Below are positions 20,003 through 28,138 of a stretch of 64,000 nucleotides of DNA, piece by piece (positions within the stretch are counted from its first letter, which is position 1; each line of letters starts with the position of its first letter). The DNA comes from Polyangium sp. y55x31 (lineage in GTDB: Bacteria > Myxococcota_A > Polyangia > Polyangiales > Polyangiaceae). A model generated the notes under the pieces. It was not told the DNA's origin. It ran no database searches and saw only the letters and a list, made by a program, of their open reading frames with translations. The stretch lies in NCBI RefSeq assembly GCF_029946505.1, contig NZ_JARZHG010000002.1, positions 186,001-250,000 of the forward strand, in the 5' to 3' direction. The position numbers and the translations under genes are program-made.

Positions 20003-20018
20003 TGGCATGCGCGCTGCA
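20003..20018 (+). promoter_or_regulatory. sigma54-type promoter for the histidine kinase/activator genes
   Basis: TGGCATG-CGCG-CTGCA has GG and GC ten bases apart, with a predicted start near 20029, 24 bases before the kinase ATG. Its -24 region matches that of the promoter at 11544 over eleven bases. The nearest palindrome core is about 53 bases upstream, the same spacing as at 11544. Confidence 0.5.
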
Positions 20019-20052
20019 ATCGGCGGATCCGCCGCGGGAAGCCGCCCTCGCC

Positions 20053-21615
20053 ATGCGATCGCCCTCGCCTCCCATGCCCCTCCGGACGCTCCCCTCGCGG
20101 ATCACACGGGCGATCCGGCGCGGATGGCTCGTCTGGACGGCGGCGCTCGGGGTGCTCGCCATCACGACGCTCGCGCTGCTCGACGAGCAACGCGAGTTCG
20201 AAGGCGCACTCGTGGCCCTCGCGCGGCAGCAGCAGATGCTCGCGCTCCTCCTGTCGGACGAGCTCGGCGCGCGGCTCTCCGCGGTCCGGCGTGATGCCCT
20301 GCTCGTCGCGGACGACGTGTCGGCCGGCCACGGCCCCTCGATGGGGATGCGAAAGGCCTATCCGAGCATCGAGGTGCGTTCGTCGGAGAGCGCGCCGAGC
20401 GTACGCCCGCCGCGAACGATGTCGGTACGCGTGCCCTCGACCGAAGGCAGAACGGTCGAGCTGACGGTGCCCGTCGCGTGGCTCATGGGCCCTTCGGCGC
20501 GGATCGAGCGCCCGGAGGAGCTGGTCGTCCTGGTCCGGCCGCCGGACGAGGCGCTCTGGCAAGCGGCCGACGGGCGGCAGATCGAGAGCGCGCCGCTCGC
20601 ACACGCGGTGGAGGATGGTCACGACACGACGCGGCTCGAACGAGACGACGCGGTCGCGCTGGGGCTGCCGAATCGCCGGGCCGTGGCCGCCGTCGCGGCG
20701 ACCGACGCCGGGCCCCTCGGCCGGTGGACGACCGCGGTGGTGGCGAGCGCGTCGCAAGAGCGGGATCGATGGGATCGGGCTCGCGGCCGCTTGCTCATCG
20801 GCGTGCTCGTGCCGTGCGCGCTCATCGTGGCGTTCGGCGCGACGGCCTTACGGCGGCAGCGGCGCGAGCTCGAGCTCGAAAAGCAGCTCGCCCTGGCCGC
20901 GCTGGTGCGCGAAAGCGACGAGCGGCTGGCGCGGGCGAGCCGCGCGGCCACGACGGGGACGCTGGCCATGGGGATCGCGCACGAGATCTCGACGCCGCTC
21001 GGGGTCATCGTCGGACGCGCCGAGCAACTCGCGGCCCGCGTCGGCGAGGATCCGAAAGCGGCACGCGCCGTGCGCACCATCAACGAGCAAGCCGATCGCA
21101 TCACCCAGGTCGTGCGGGGCTTCCTCGACCTCGCACGCGGCGGCTCCCCATCGCTGCGCCCCGTCGATCCAGGCGACGTCGCGCGCGGGGCGCTCCGGCT
21201 CGTCGAGCACCGGTTCGTCGCCGCGCAGGTCGCGCTCGTGACGGTCGTGGACGAAGGGTTGCCCACGCTGGCAGGGGATCTTCGCCTGCTCGAACACGCG
21301 GTCGTGAACCTCTTGCTCAATGCCTGCGAGGCATCGAGCCCCGGGACGAACGTCGCGCTCTCGGTGCGCGCCGCGGACGCAGGTGTCGATTTCATCGTCG
21401 AGGATCGCGGCGCGGGCATCCGGCCCGAGGACATCGCCCGCGCGACGGAGCCATTTTTCACGACGAAACCCGAGGGCTCGGGCCTCGGCCTCGCGATCGT
21501 CCACGAAATCGTGAACATCCACCGCGGCTCGCTCGCGCTCGAACCCCACGAGGGCGGCGGCACCCGCGCGCGCATCCACGTGCCTGCCCAAGGCGAGGAG
21601 TGCTCCGATGCCTGA
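20053..21615 (+). CDS. membrane sensor histidine kinase (NtrB/AtoS-like)
   Basis: A 520-residue kinase. TM1 is residues 25-43, a poorly conserved extracytoplasmic region runs to about 245, and TM2 is 247-266. HisKA follows with the phospho-acceptor His310 in MGIAHEISTPLGVI, then HATPase with NLLLNACEAS, VEDRGAGI and GSGLGLAIVHEI. It should phosphorylate the activator whose gene overlaps its 3' end by 8 bases. Start choice: the ATG at 20053 (20074 is an alternative). It diverges from the efflux operon, which is its likely target. The sensed signal is unknown. Confidence 0.88.
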   Translation: MRSPSPPMPLRTLPSRITRAIRRGWLVWTAALGVLAITTLALLDEQREFEGALVALARQQQMLALLLSDELGARLSAVRRDALLVADDVSAGHGPSMGMRKAYPSIEVRSSESAPSVRPPRTMSVRVPSTEGRTVELTVPVAWLMGPSARIERPEELVVLVRPPDEALWQAADGRQIESAPLAHAVEDGHDTTRLERDDAVALGLPNRRAVAAVAATDAGPLGRWTTAVVASASQERDRWDRARGRLLIGVLVPCALIVAFGATALRRQRRELELEKQLALAALVRESDERLARASRAATTGTLAMGIAHEISTPLGVIVGRAEQLAARVGEDPKAARAVRTINEQADRITQVVRGFLDLARGGSPSLRPVDPGDVARGALRLVEHRFVAAQVALVTVVDEGLPTLAGDLRLLEHAVVNLLLNACEASSPGTNVALSVRAADAGVDFIVEDRGAGIRPEDIARATEPFFTTKPEGSGLGLAIVHEIVNIHRGSLALEPHEGGGTRARIHVPAQGEECSDA

Positions 21616-22975
21616 TCGATCCCCCACCCCGCACGTCGTCATCGTGGACGACAAGATCGAAATGGCCGAGATGCTGGCCGACGGCCTCGCCGAGCACGGT
21701 TATTCGGCATTCGCCGTGGCCACGGGAAAACAAGCGCTCGCGCGGATCGAGGCCGAGCCCATCGACGCCCTCGTCACGGACCTGCGCATGCCCGGCATGG
21801 ACGGCATCGAGCTCCTGACCGCCGCGCGCCGCGCCGTGCCAGACCTGCCGGTCCTCGTGATGACCGCATACGGCGCCCTGGAGACCGCGATCGAGTCGAT
21901 CCGGCGCGGCGCATACCATTACCTGACAAAACCCTTCAAGCTCGACGAGCTCATCGTGTACCTGGGCCGCGCCCTCGACGAGTCGCGCGTCCGGCGCGAG
22001 GCCCGCACGCTACGAAAATCGCTGCGCGACGAGGCCACGAAGGCAGGCATCATCGCGAAGAGCCCGGCCATGCGCGCGGCACTCGACGTGCTCGCCCGCG
22101 TGGCGCCGAGCGACGCGCCCGTGCTGCTCATGGGGCCCACCGGCGCGGGAAAAGGCCTGCTCGCCCGATATCTGCATGCGGAGAGCCGCCGCGCGCGAGG
22201 CCCGTTCGTCACGGTGAACTGCGCCGCGCTGCCCGAGCCGCTGCTCGAAAGCGAGCTCTTCGGCCACGCCAAAGGCGCCTTCACAGGCGCGACCACGCGC
22301 CGCAGCGGTCTCTTCGCCGAAGCCGAAGGAGGCACCATCTTCCTCGACGAGATCGGCGAAATGGCGCAAGCCCTGCAGGCGAAATTGCTCGACGTGCTCG
22401 AGAGGCGTGTCGTCCGCCCCGTCGGCTCGACGAAAGAAACAGCCATCGACGTGCGAATCGTCACGGCCACACACCGCGACCTGCGCCGCCGCGTCACCGA
22501 AGGTCTCTTCCGCGAGGATCTGCTCTACCGGCTCGACGTCGTCCCCGTGCACGTGCCGCCCTTGCGCGAGCGTCGCGAGGACCTCCCCGAGCTCGCCGCG
22601 GATCTGCTCGAAAAAGCACGCGCGCGCCACCCGACCTCCCGCGTCGAGCGTCTGTCGCGCGAATGCATGCTGGCCATGCTGGACTATCCCTGGCCCGGCA
22701 ACGTGCGGGAGCTCGCCCACGCCGTGGAGCGCCTCGTGCTGCTCGGTCGCTCGGCCGAGGCACAATTCGCCGACGCGGCGCTGCCACAAGCCGTCGCGGA
22801 GGGCACACCGGGCCTGCATTTCGCCGGGCCCGTGCTGCCCCTGCGCGAGGTGCAGCAACGTTATGCCCGCTTCGCCCTCGCCGAGCTCGGCGGGAACAAG
22901 TCGCGCACGGCCGATCGGCTGGGGATCGACGTGAAGACGCTCGGAAAATACCTCGCGGACGACGGCCCGGAATGA
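21608..22975 (+). CDS. NtrC-family sigma54-dependent response regulator
   Basis: A 455-residue regulator. The receiver domain has acceptor Asp58 (VTDLRMPGMDG) and YLTKPFK. The AAA+ domain has Walker A GPTGAGKG (about 176-183), the sigma54-contact loop GAFTGA (223-228), Walker B GGTIFLDEIGEM and the Arg region LREDLLYRLDVVP-like. The C-terminal FIS-type helix-turn-helix reads GGNKSRTADRLGIDVKTLGKYL. GAFTGA shows it activates sigma54 polymerase. Candidate targets are the three sigma54-type promoters at 11544, 19867 and 20003, each near GGAAAAWTTCC palindromes. The gene overlaps the kinase gene. Confidence 0.93.
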   Translation: MPDRSPTPHVVIVDDKIEMAEMLADGLAEHGYSAFAVATGKQALARIEAEPIDALVTDLRMPGMDGIELLTAARRAVPDLPVLVMTAYGALETAIESIRRGAYHYLTKPFKLDELIVYLGRALDESRVRREARTLRKSLRDEATKAGIIAKSPAMRAALDVLARVAPSDAPVLLMGPTGAGKGLLARYLHAESRRARGPFVTVNCAALPEPLLESELFGHAKGAFTGATTRRSGLFAEAEGGTIFLDEIGEMAQALQAKLLDVLERRVVRPVGSTKETAIDVRIVTATHRDLRRRVTEGLFREDLLYRLDVVPVHVPPLRERREDLPELAADLLEKARARHPTSRVERLSRECMLAMLDYPWPGNVRELAHAVERLVLLGRSAEAQFADAALPQAVAEGTPGLHFAGPVLPLREVQQRYARFALAELGGNKSRTADRLGIDVKTLGKYLADDGPE

Positions 22976-22993
22976 GCCGCGTGGACAAACGCG

Positions 22994-23335
22994 TCACCGC
23001 CGCTGCCAGGGAAAACGTCCGGACAGCTCGACTTCGAGGGCCCAGCTCAAGAACGTCCGTACGAGCACGATGATGACGAGGACGCCGACGCTGCTGAACG
23101 TCGGGCGGATGGCGACCGTGCGGATGATGTCGCCGGCCACGAGCAATTCGAGCCCGAGCAGGATGGCCCGGCCCACGGTCTCCCGGAACTCGTGATACGC
23201 GTCGCCGGGCAAGGATCGCACGGCGGCCCGGTGAAGGACTCTTCCCGTCGCCGAGACGACGCCCAGCGCGATCACCGCCACGCCGGCCGCGTCGATGAGC
23301 GTCCCGGTCCAACGAATGGTGGTATCGAGCTCCAT
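22994..23335 (-). CDS. DUF1622 membrane protein
   Basis: A 113-residue inner-membrane protein with three hydrophobic spans (about 11-30, 52-72, 80-98). The segment GRAILLGLELLVAGDIIRTVAI is the signature of the DUF1622 family. Function is unknown. It is convergent with the activator gene (18-base gap) and lies downstream of the PAS-STAS gene on the same strand, 78 bases away. Confidence 0.8.
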   Translation of the reverse strand: MELDTTIRWTGTLIDAAGVAVIALGVVSATGRVLHRAAVRSLPGDAYHEFRETVGRAILLGLELLVAGDIIRTVAIRPTFSSVGVLVIIVLVRTFLSWALEVELSGRFPWQRR

Positions 23336-23413
23336 GGCAGCGCTGGGCTCGCTCGGCGCGAGCTCCTTGCGCGCTGGGTAGGCAATGCGTGGGCCAGGCG
23401 CCAGCCGAGCCGA

Positions 23414-24739
23414 TCAGCTCGGCCCGAGCCGTCGAATCGCGTACGAAAGGCCGTCGCGCAACGTGGCCAGCGTGCGCACGCGCGTGAGGTCGAGGCCGAG
23501 GGAGACCATGGTCTGGGCGACGGTGGGCCGGATTCCGGTGATGATGCCCTCGGCGCCGAGGAGGCGGACGGCGCGCAGGATGTCGAGCATATGCGCCGCT
23601 GTCGCCGTGTCGACCACTTCGACGCCCGTCAGGTCGAGGATCGCGAAACGCGCCTGCGTGCGCGAGACCGCGGCGAGGAGGTCGTCCGTGACCCGCGCGG
23701 CGCGACGGCTGTCGACGACGCCCACCATGGGGAGCGTGAGGACATGATCCCAGACCTGGATGACCGGCGTCTCCAGATTGAGGATCACCTCCTGCTGCCG
23801 TTCGATCAGGGCGAGCTTTGCCTGGATCTCCTTTTGGGCATGGTGCGCCTCGGTGATGTTCACGCTCATGCCGATGACCTCGGAGACGCGCTTGTCCTCC
23901 TCGGTCACCGGGACCATCCAGTGCTCCCAGATGATGTCCTCGCCATCGTCGATCACGTGAATGGGGTTGCCCGCGAGCGCGCGAGCCACGTGGTCTGTGG
24001 GATAGAGTTCGAGGAAATTCTGTCCGATGAGCTGCCCGCGCGTGATGCCCGCCGAATCCGAGCCGCGGCCATCGTGGAAGGTGCATACGCCTTTCGAATC
24101 GACTGCCCAGACCACCACGTCGAGATTGTCGAGGAGCCCCTGGAGGAGCCGCGCCATCCGGAGCTTCTCCTTTTCGGCGGCCGTGCGTTGCTCGTCGGCG
24201 TGTTGCCGGCGCTGGCGTTCGAGTTCGTATCGCTTGCGCTCGCCGATGTCGCAAAACACGACCACAGCGCCGAGGAGCTCGCCCTCTTCGTTGCGAATGG
24301 GGCGGCCGGAAACCGCCACGGACACGCCCTGGGGCTGCCGCTCGCTCCGCATGCAGATTTCCACGCCGTCCGTGACCTCTCCGCGCAGGGCGCGGGCCAG
24401 GGGCAAGTCGTTCAGGGGGAACGGGGTCACGCCGTCCGGCAGGTAGGCGCCATAACGCGACCAGTCCGAAGCGTCGGCGCCGCTCGGACCTTGCCCGACC
24501 ATCACCTCCGCTGCGGCATTGAAGTAGAGAAGCCGCCCCTCTCGGTTGCAAAGGATGATGCCGTCGCCGAGGGTGTGAAGCGCCGCCCTGAAGAGCGAAA
24601 GCTCGCCCTCGGGGTCGGGGGTGCTTCCCGCACGATGCGGTTCCTTCCCGGTAGACTCCATCGCCGCGAGGCGTGCCTCCAGCTCGGCGACCCGCGCGCG
24701 CAGCGCCGCGCACTCCTCTTCCAAACCAGTATGCACCAT
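23414..24739 (-). CDS. PAS-PAS-STAS signalling protein (RsbR-like)
   Basis: A 441-residue cytoplasmic protein. It has an N-terminal coiled coil (about 1-40), PAS 1 (about 45-170, with ILCNREGRLLYFNAAAEVM), a helical linker, PAS 2 (about 195-310, with VVWAVDSKGVCTFHDG), then a C-terminal STAS domain (about 325-440, VIQVWDHVLTLPMVGVVDSRR and FAILDLTGVEVVDTATAAHM). PAS-STAS proteins resemble RsbR subunits of stressosomes; the TGVEVVDTATA loop contains the Thr/Ser positions phosphorylated in that family. The ATG is supported by GGAAGGA. No switch kinase (RsbT/W) is nearby, so partners must be encoded elsewhere. Confidence 0.85.
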   Translation of the reverse strand: MVHTGLEEECAALRARVAELEARLAAMESTGKEPHRAGSTPDPEGELSLFRAALHTLGDGIILCNREGRLLYFNAAAEVMVGQGPSGADASDWSRYGAYLPDGVTPFPLNDLPLARALRGEVTDGVEICMRSERQPQGVSVAVSGRPIRNEEGELLGAVVVFCDIGERKRYELERQRRQHADEQRTAAEKEKLRMARLLQGLLDNLDVVVWAVDSKGVCTFHDGRGSDSAGITRGQLIGQNFLELYPTDHVARALAGNPIHVIDDGEDIIWEHWMVPVTEEDKRVSEVIGMSVNITEAHHAQKEIQAKLALIERQQEVILNLETPVIQVWDHVLTLPMVGVVDSRRAARVTDDLLAAVSRTQARFAILDLTGVEVVDTATAAHMLDILRAVRLLGAEGIITGIRPTVAQTMVSLGLDLTRVRTLATLRDGLSYAIRRLGPS

Positions 24740-24780
24740 GAAGTCCTTCCCTGTGCCCAGGTACGATGATCTCCCGATCC

Positions 24781-26070
24781 TCAATCCGATGTCGGAGCCG
24801 CCTCGCCTCGGGGGAGCATGGATGGCGGGCGAGCTTCGGGGGCCGAGGAGGGCCGCGCGAAACGAATGGGGAGTTTTTCGACCCCGCGCACCACGAAAGC
24901 GTCCCGCCACACGAGCTTCGAGGTGGCCAGCGCGGGCTCGGACAGGCGCTCGAGCAGGCGTGGAAACGCGACACGCGCCTCGAGGCGGGCGAGCGGCGCT
25001 CCGATGCAGTAATGAATCCCGTTGCCGAAGGCGATGTGCCGGTTGTCTTGCCGGTGGATGTCGAAACGAGCCGGATCGGGGAACACCCGCGGATCACGAT
25101 TCGCCGCGGCAATCATGAGGAAGACACGCGAGCCGGCGAGGATGCGCTTGCCTGAAAGCTCGACGTCCTCCGAGGCGACGCGCGCCATCATGAGCAGCGG
25201 CCCGTCCCAGCGCAGCATCTCTTCGATGGCAGAGCTCATCAGCGTGGTGTCGGCGCGCCGCTCCCGCAGCTCGGCAAGCGCCTTCGGGTGGCGGAGGAGC
25301 GCGATCATGCCGTTGCCGATGAGGTGCGTCGTGGTCTCGTGCCCTGCGAAGAAAAGGAGCGCGCAGCAGGCGAACAGCTCCGCCGCGCTCAGGAAGTCGC
25401 CCTGCTCCTCGGCCGCGATGAGGCGCGAGAGCATGTCCTCCCGCGGGCGCCGGCGACGCTCCGCGACGACTTCCTCGAAATAGGACGTCATGGCGCGGAG
25501 CCCGCCGGCGGCAATCGCGTATTTGTTGGCGAGCGTGCGCGACTGGACGATGAACGCGCCCAGCTCGTCGGACCACTTCTTCAGCAAAGGGACGTCGGCG
25601 CGCGGCACGCCGAAGAGCTCGGCGATCATCGTCGCGGAGAGGGGATAAGCGAAGTCGGCGATCACGTCCATTTCGCCGCGCTCGAGCGCCGCATCGATCA
25701 GCTCGTCGGCGAGCGCGCGCACGCGCGGCTCGAGCGCCAGGATCGATTGCAACGTCATGGCCTTGTTCATGAGGCTGCGGAGCCGGGTGTGCACCGGTGG
25801 CTCGTTGAAGGAGGCCCACATCGAGAGGCCCTCGACGAGGGATTGCACCGCCTCGCGCTCCGGACCCTTGAAGTGGGCCAGGAACGGGCGCACACGATCG
25901 GCCGACAGCCGCGGATCACGCAGCGAGGCGCGCACGTGCTCATGACGCGTGAGCACCCAGCCATGGAGCTTCTCACTCCAGAAGACGGGCTCGTGCTCCA
26001 TCAAGGAAAGGAGCGCCGGAAATGGATCCTCGATGAAGTCCGGATGACGCGGGTCGAAGGATGACTCCAT
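24781..26070 (-). CDS. cytochrome P450
   Basis: A soluble bacterial P450 of 429 residues. The I-helix oxygen-activation motif is LLFFAGHETTT, the K-helix ExxR is EEMLR, and the heme loop is FGNGIHYCIGAPLARLEAR with the axial Cys. It hydroxylates or otherwise oxidises a small molecule using external ferredoxin partners, none of which are nearby. The ATG at 26070 follows AGGAGGG; an ATG 7 codons earlier lacks this. It is 88 bases downstream of a small-molecule methyltransferase on the same strand, suggesting a two-gene tailoring unit. No polyketide or peptide synthase is in the window. Confidence 0.93.
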   Translation of the reverse strand: MESSFDPRHPDFIEDPFPALLSLMEHEPVFWSEKLHGWVLTRHEHVRASLRDPRLSADRVRPFLAHFKGPEREAVQSLVEGLSMWASFNEPPVHTRLRSLMNKAMTLQSILALEPRVRALADELIDAALERGEMDVIADFAYPLSATMIAELFGVPRADVPLLKKWSDELGAFIVQSRTLANKYAIAAGGLRAMTSYFEEVVAERRRRPREDMLSRLIAAEEQGDFLSAAELFACCALLFFAGHETTTHLIGNGMIALLRHPKALAELRERRADTTLMSSAIEEMLRWDGPLLMMARVASEDVELSGKRILAGSRVFLMIAAANRDPRVFPDPARFDIHRQDNRHIAFGNGIHYCIGAPLARLEARVAFPRLLERLSEPALATSKLVWRDAFVVRGVEKLPIRFARPSSAPEARPPSMLPRGEAAPTSD

Positions 26071-26158
26071 GGTCCCTCCTAGCGCGTGCACGGTGAAGTG
26101 GTCCGTGCGCGAATGCTTGGTGACGTCGTCTCGATCTCGCGATGCCGCGCTGGCCGCG

Positions 26159-27181
26159 TCATGGCTCGCGCACCCCCTCGACGACGACGTGATGCAGGCC
26201 GACGTCGGTGGGAAGCAGGCGCGCCAGGCGGAAGCCCGCCGCGGCCATCAGATCCCGGTGCTCTTGCTCGGTGCGCATGCGCCCTCCGACCACCGTGAGG
26301 AGGTGGACGTCGAGCAGCTCAGCGGGCGCAGAGAGGCCGATCACGGACTCGATGACCAGGATCCGCCCGCCCGGCGGGAGCGCGCGGTGACAACTCTTCA
26401 GGATCCGAATCGCCGCGTCGTCGTCCCAGTTGCAAATGATGTGCTTGAGCATGTGGACGTCGGCGCTGGGGACAGCCTCGAAGAAGTCACCGGCGACGAC
26501 CTTGCAACGCGCCGCGACCGCGCTCGCGGCGATCCGCGACCGCGCCCCCTCGATGATATGCGGCTGATCGAAGAGGAGCCCCTGAAGCTCCGGGTTCCTC
26601 TCGAGGACGGCCACGAGAAGGCTGCCGTGCCCACCGCCGACGTCGACCACCGTGCGAAACGCGGAGAAGTCGTAGCGGGCGGCGGCCGCGGTGGTGTCGA
26701 CGTAGGTGAAGCTGGTCATCGCCTTGTCGAACAGTTGCGCGTCCTCGGGGTGGCCCGCGAGATAAGGATAAAGCGGCGCGCCGAAGACGTGCTCGACGGC
26801 CGTCTTCCCGGACTGCACGCTGGAGAGCAGATCGAGCCAGGCGCGCGCGTAGACATCGCCGCCGAACAGCAAAACGAAGTCGCGCATGGAGCCTGGGGCG
26901 CTCGTGCGCAGGGTCGCGCCGAGGGGGGTCGAGGCAAACCGCTTCTCCGGTAGCTCGGTGAAAACCCCTGCCCCGGCGAGGGCCCGGAGCATCCGATAGA
27001 GCGCGCCCGCGTCGACCCCCAGGGAGGCGGCGAGATCATCGCTGCTCCGCGGGCCATCCTCGATCGAGTCGGCGATTCCCAGCTTGGCGGCGACGTAGAT
27101 CATCCGCGAGATCCACATGTTGAACACGCTCAAGGAGCGCATTTGCACCGAGAGGTCGTTCGTTCCGACAGCGTTGTTCAT
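26159..27181 (-). CDS. SAM-dependent methyltransferase, COMT/hydroxyneurosporene type
   Basis: A 340-residue protein. The N-terminal winged-helix dimerisation domain (about 15-100) has IADSIEDGPRSSDDLAASLG. The C-terminal Rossmann domain has the SAM motif VVDVGGGHGSLLVAV and ends with the family block DLMAAAGFRLARLLPT. At the catalytic position where O-methyltransferases read HDW/HNW, this protein reads ICNWDDD, so the general-base His is replaced by Cys. It may be a C-, N- or atypical methyltransferase, or a hydroxylase-like relative. It probably acts with the downstream P450. Confidence 0.85.
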   Translation of the reverse strand: MNNAVGTNDLSVQMRSLSVFNMWISRMIYVAAKLGIADSIEDGPRSSDDLAASLGVDAGALYRMLRALAGAGVFTELPEKRFASTPLGATLRTSAPGSMRDFVLLFGGDVYARAWLDLLSSVQSGKTAVEHVFGAPLYPYLAGHPEDAQLFDKAMTSFTYVDTTAAAARYDFSAFRTVVDVGGGHGSLLVAVLERNPELQGLLFDQPHIIEGARSRIAASAVAARCKVVAGDFFEAVPSADVHMLKHIICNWDDDAAIRILKSCHRALPPGGRILVIESVIGLSAPAELLDVHLLTVVGGRMRTEQEHRDLMAAAGFRLARLLPTDVGLHHVVVEGVREP

Positions 27182-27345
27182 GGCTGACTCCTCATGGAGC
27201 GCAGGAGAGGTCGAGCGCCGCTGCTCTCACTTCGAAAGAACCGCCCTCAGGGGTCGGGCGAAGGACGGGAAAGGTCGGCGTGGGGTGTCGATACCTGGAC
27301 AGGAAAGGGACGGGCCGATTGCCTTACATGCGCTTTGCGGCAACG

Positions 27346-27371
27346 TGCCTGTAGTCAGGCAAAATTGTCAA
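27346..27371 (-). promoter_or_regulatory. candidate promoter with inverted repeat before the methyltransferase gene
   Basis: On the minus strand a consensus TTGACA (27366-27371) is followed four bases later by TGCCTG-ACTA-CAGGCA (27346-27361), a perfect 6-base-arm inverted repeat where a repressor would block polymerase. No good -10 box could be picked. It lies about 190 bases upstream of the methyltransferase start. The rest of 27182-27456 shows no gene. Confidence 0.35.
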
Positions 27372-27456
27372 GCCAGGAAGCGCCGCAGGGGGCCAGCCTC
27401 TCCAGCCATGGGAACCCGCCGCACAATCGAGGCATCGCCTCGTACCGCGCGTGGGA

Positions 27457-28047
27457 TCACTTCGGCGCAGCAGCGTTCACCGTCTCGCCCTCGGCGGGAC
27501 GCGCCTTCGCGGCCTCTTCGGCGACCTTCTTGAAGTTGCCGAGGCCATTCTCGAAGTCCTTCCCGATCATCGCATCCATGTCCATGAACAGGCAAAACGC
27601 CTTCCCGATGAAATCGTTCTCGCCGTTCATGAACCAGGTGATCTTCGTCTCCTGACCCGCCGCCGCCACCGTGAATCCATTGTCGGCCTTGGATTCGAAA
27701 GGCTTCAGGAATTCCAGCTTGATGTCCACCCGCTCGTTCGGCTTGATCGCGGTGATGGTCATCCGGCCCGCCCCGACCTCGTCGTTGCCCTCCCATTCGT
27801 AGATGGCGCCGACCTCGCCCTGGTTGCCGGTGAACGTCGTCTTCATGTTCGGATCGAGCTTCATCCAGGGAGCCCACGCCCCCCAGGTCCGAAAATCCTT
27901 GACCTTGGTGAACACGAGGTCCAATGGCGCCGCGATGGTGGCGTGGCGCTCGACGCGATACGTGGACGGGCGCGTCGCGATCACGATCAAGAGCACGGCA
28001 ATCACGGCCGCGAGTCCAATGCCCACGCGAATGGCGACTTTCTTCAA
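27457..28047 (-). CDS. SRPBCC-fold (polyketide cyclase/START-like) protein with membrane anchor
   Basis: A 196-residue protein with one N-terminal transmembrane helix (about 6-26, VGIGLAAVIAVLLIVIATR) and an SRPBCC domain typical of the polyketide-cyclase 2 group: VERHATIAAPLDLVFTKVKDFRTWGAWAPW and later KITWFMNGENDF. The TTG start at 28047 is chosen because GGAGGA lies five bases upstream; longer in-frame extensions have no ribosome site and would precede the anchor with basic low-complexity residues. The family binds small hydrophobic ligands; the ligand here is unknown. Confidence 0.75.
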   Translation of the reverse strand: MKKVAIRVGIGLAAVIAVLLIVIATRPSTYRVERHATIAAPLDLVFTKVKDFRTWGAWAPWMKLDPNMKTTFTGNQGEVGAIYEWEGNDEVGAGRMTITAIKPNERVDIKLEFLKPFESKADNGFTVAAAGQETKITWFMNGENDFIGKAFCLFMDMDAMIGKDFENGLGNFKKVAEEAAKARPAEGETVNAAAPK

Positions 28048-28138
28048 GGAGTCCTCCAGGGTGTAGGGACAAACCTTGCTACGGCCGGACCGCAGACGCG
28101 TCAAGAATGGAAAACGTTCGTCGTAGCAAAACCCGGCG

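Noticed and set aside
24781-28047. A secondary-metabolite gene cluster around the P450
   Set aside because: Only tailoring-type genes are present; no polyketide synthase, peptide synthetase, terpene cyclase or RiPP precursor was found, so the cluster label is not supported.
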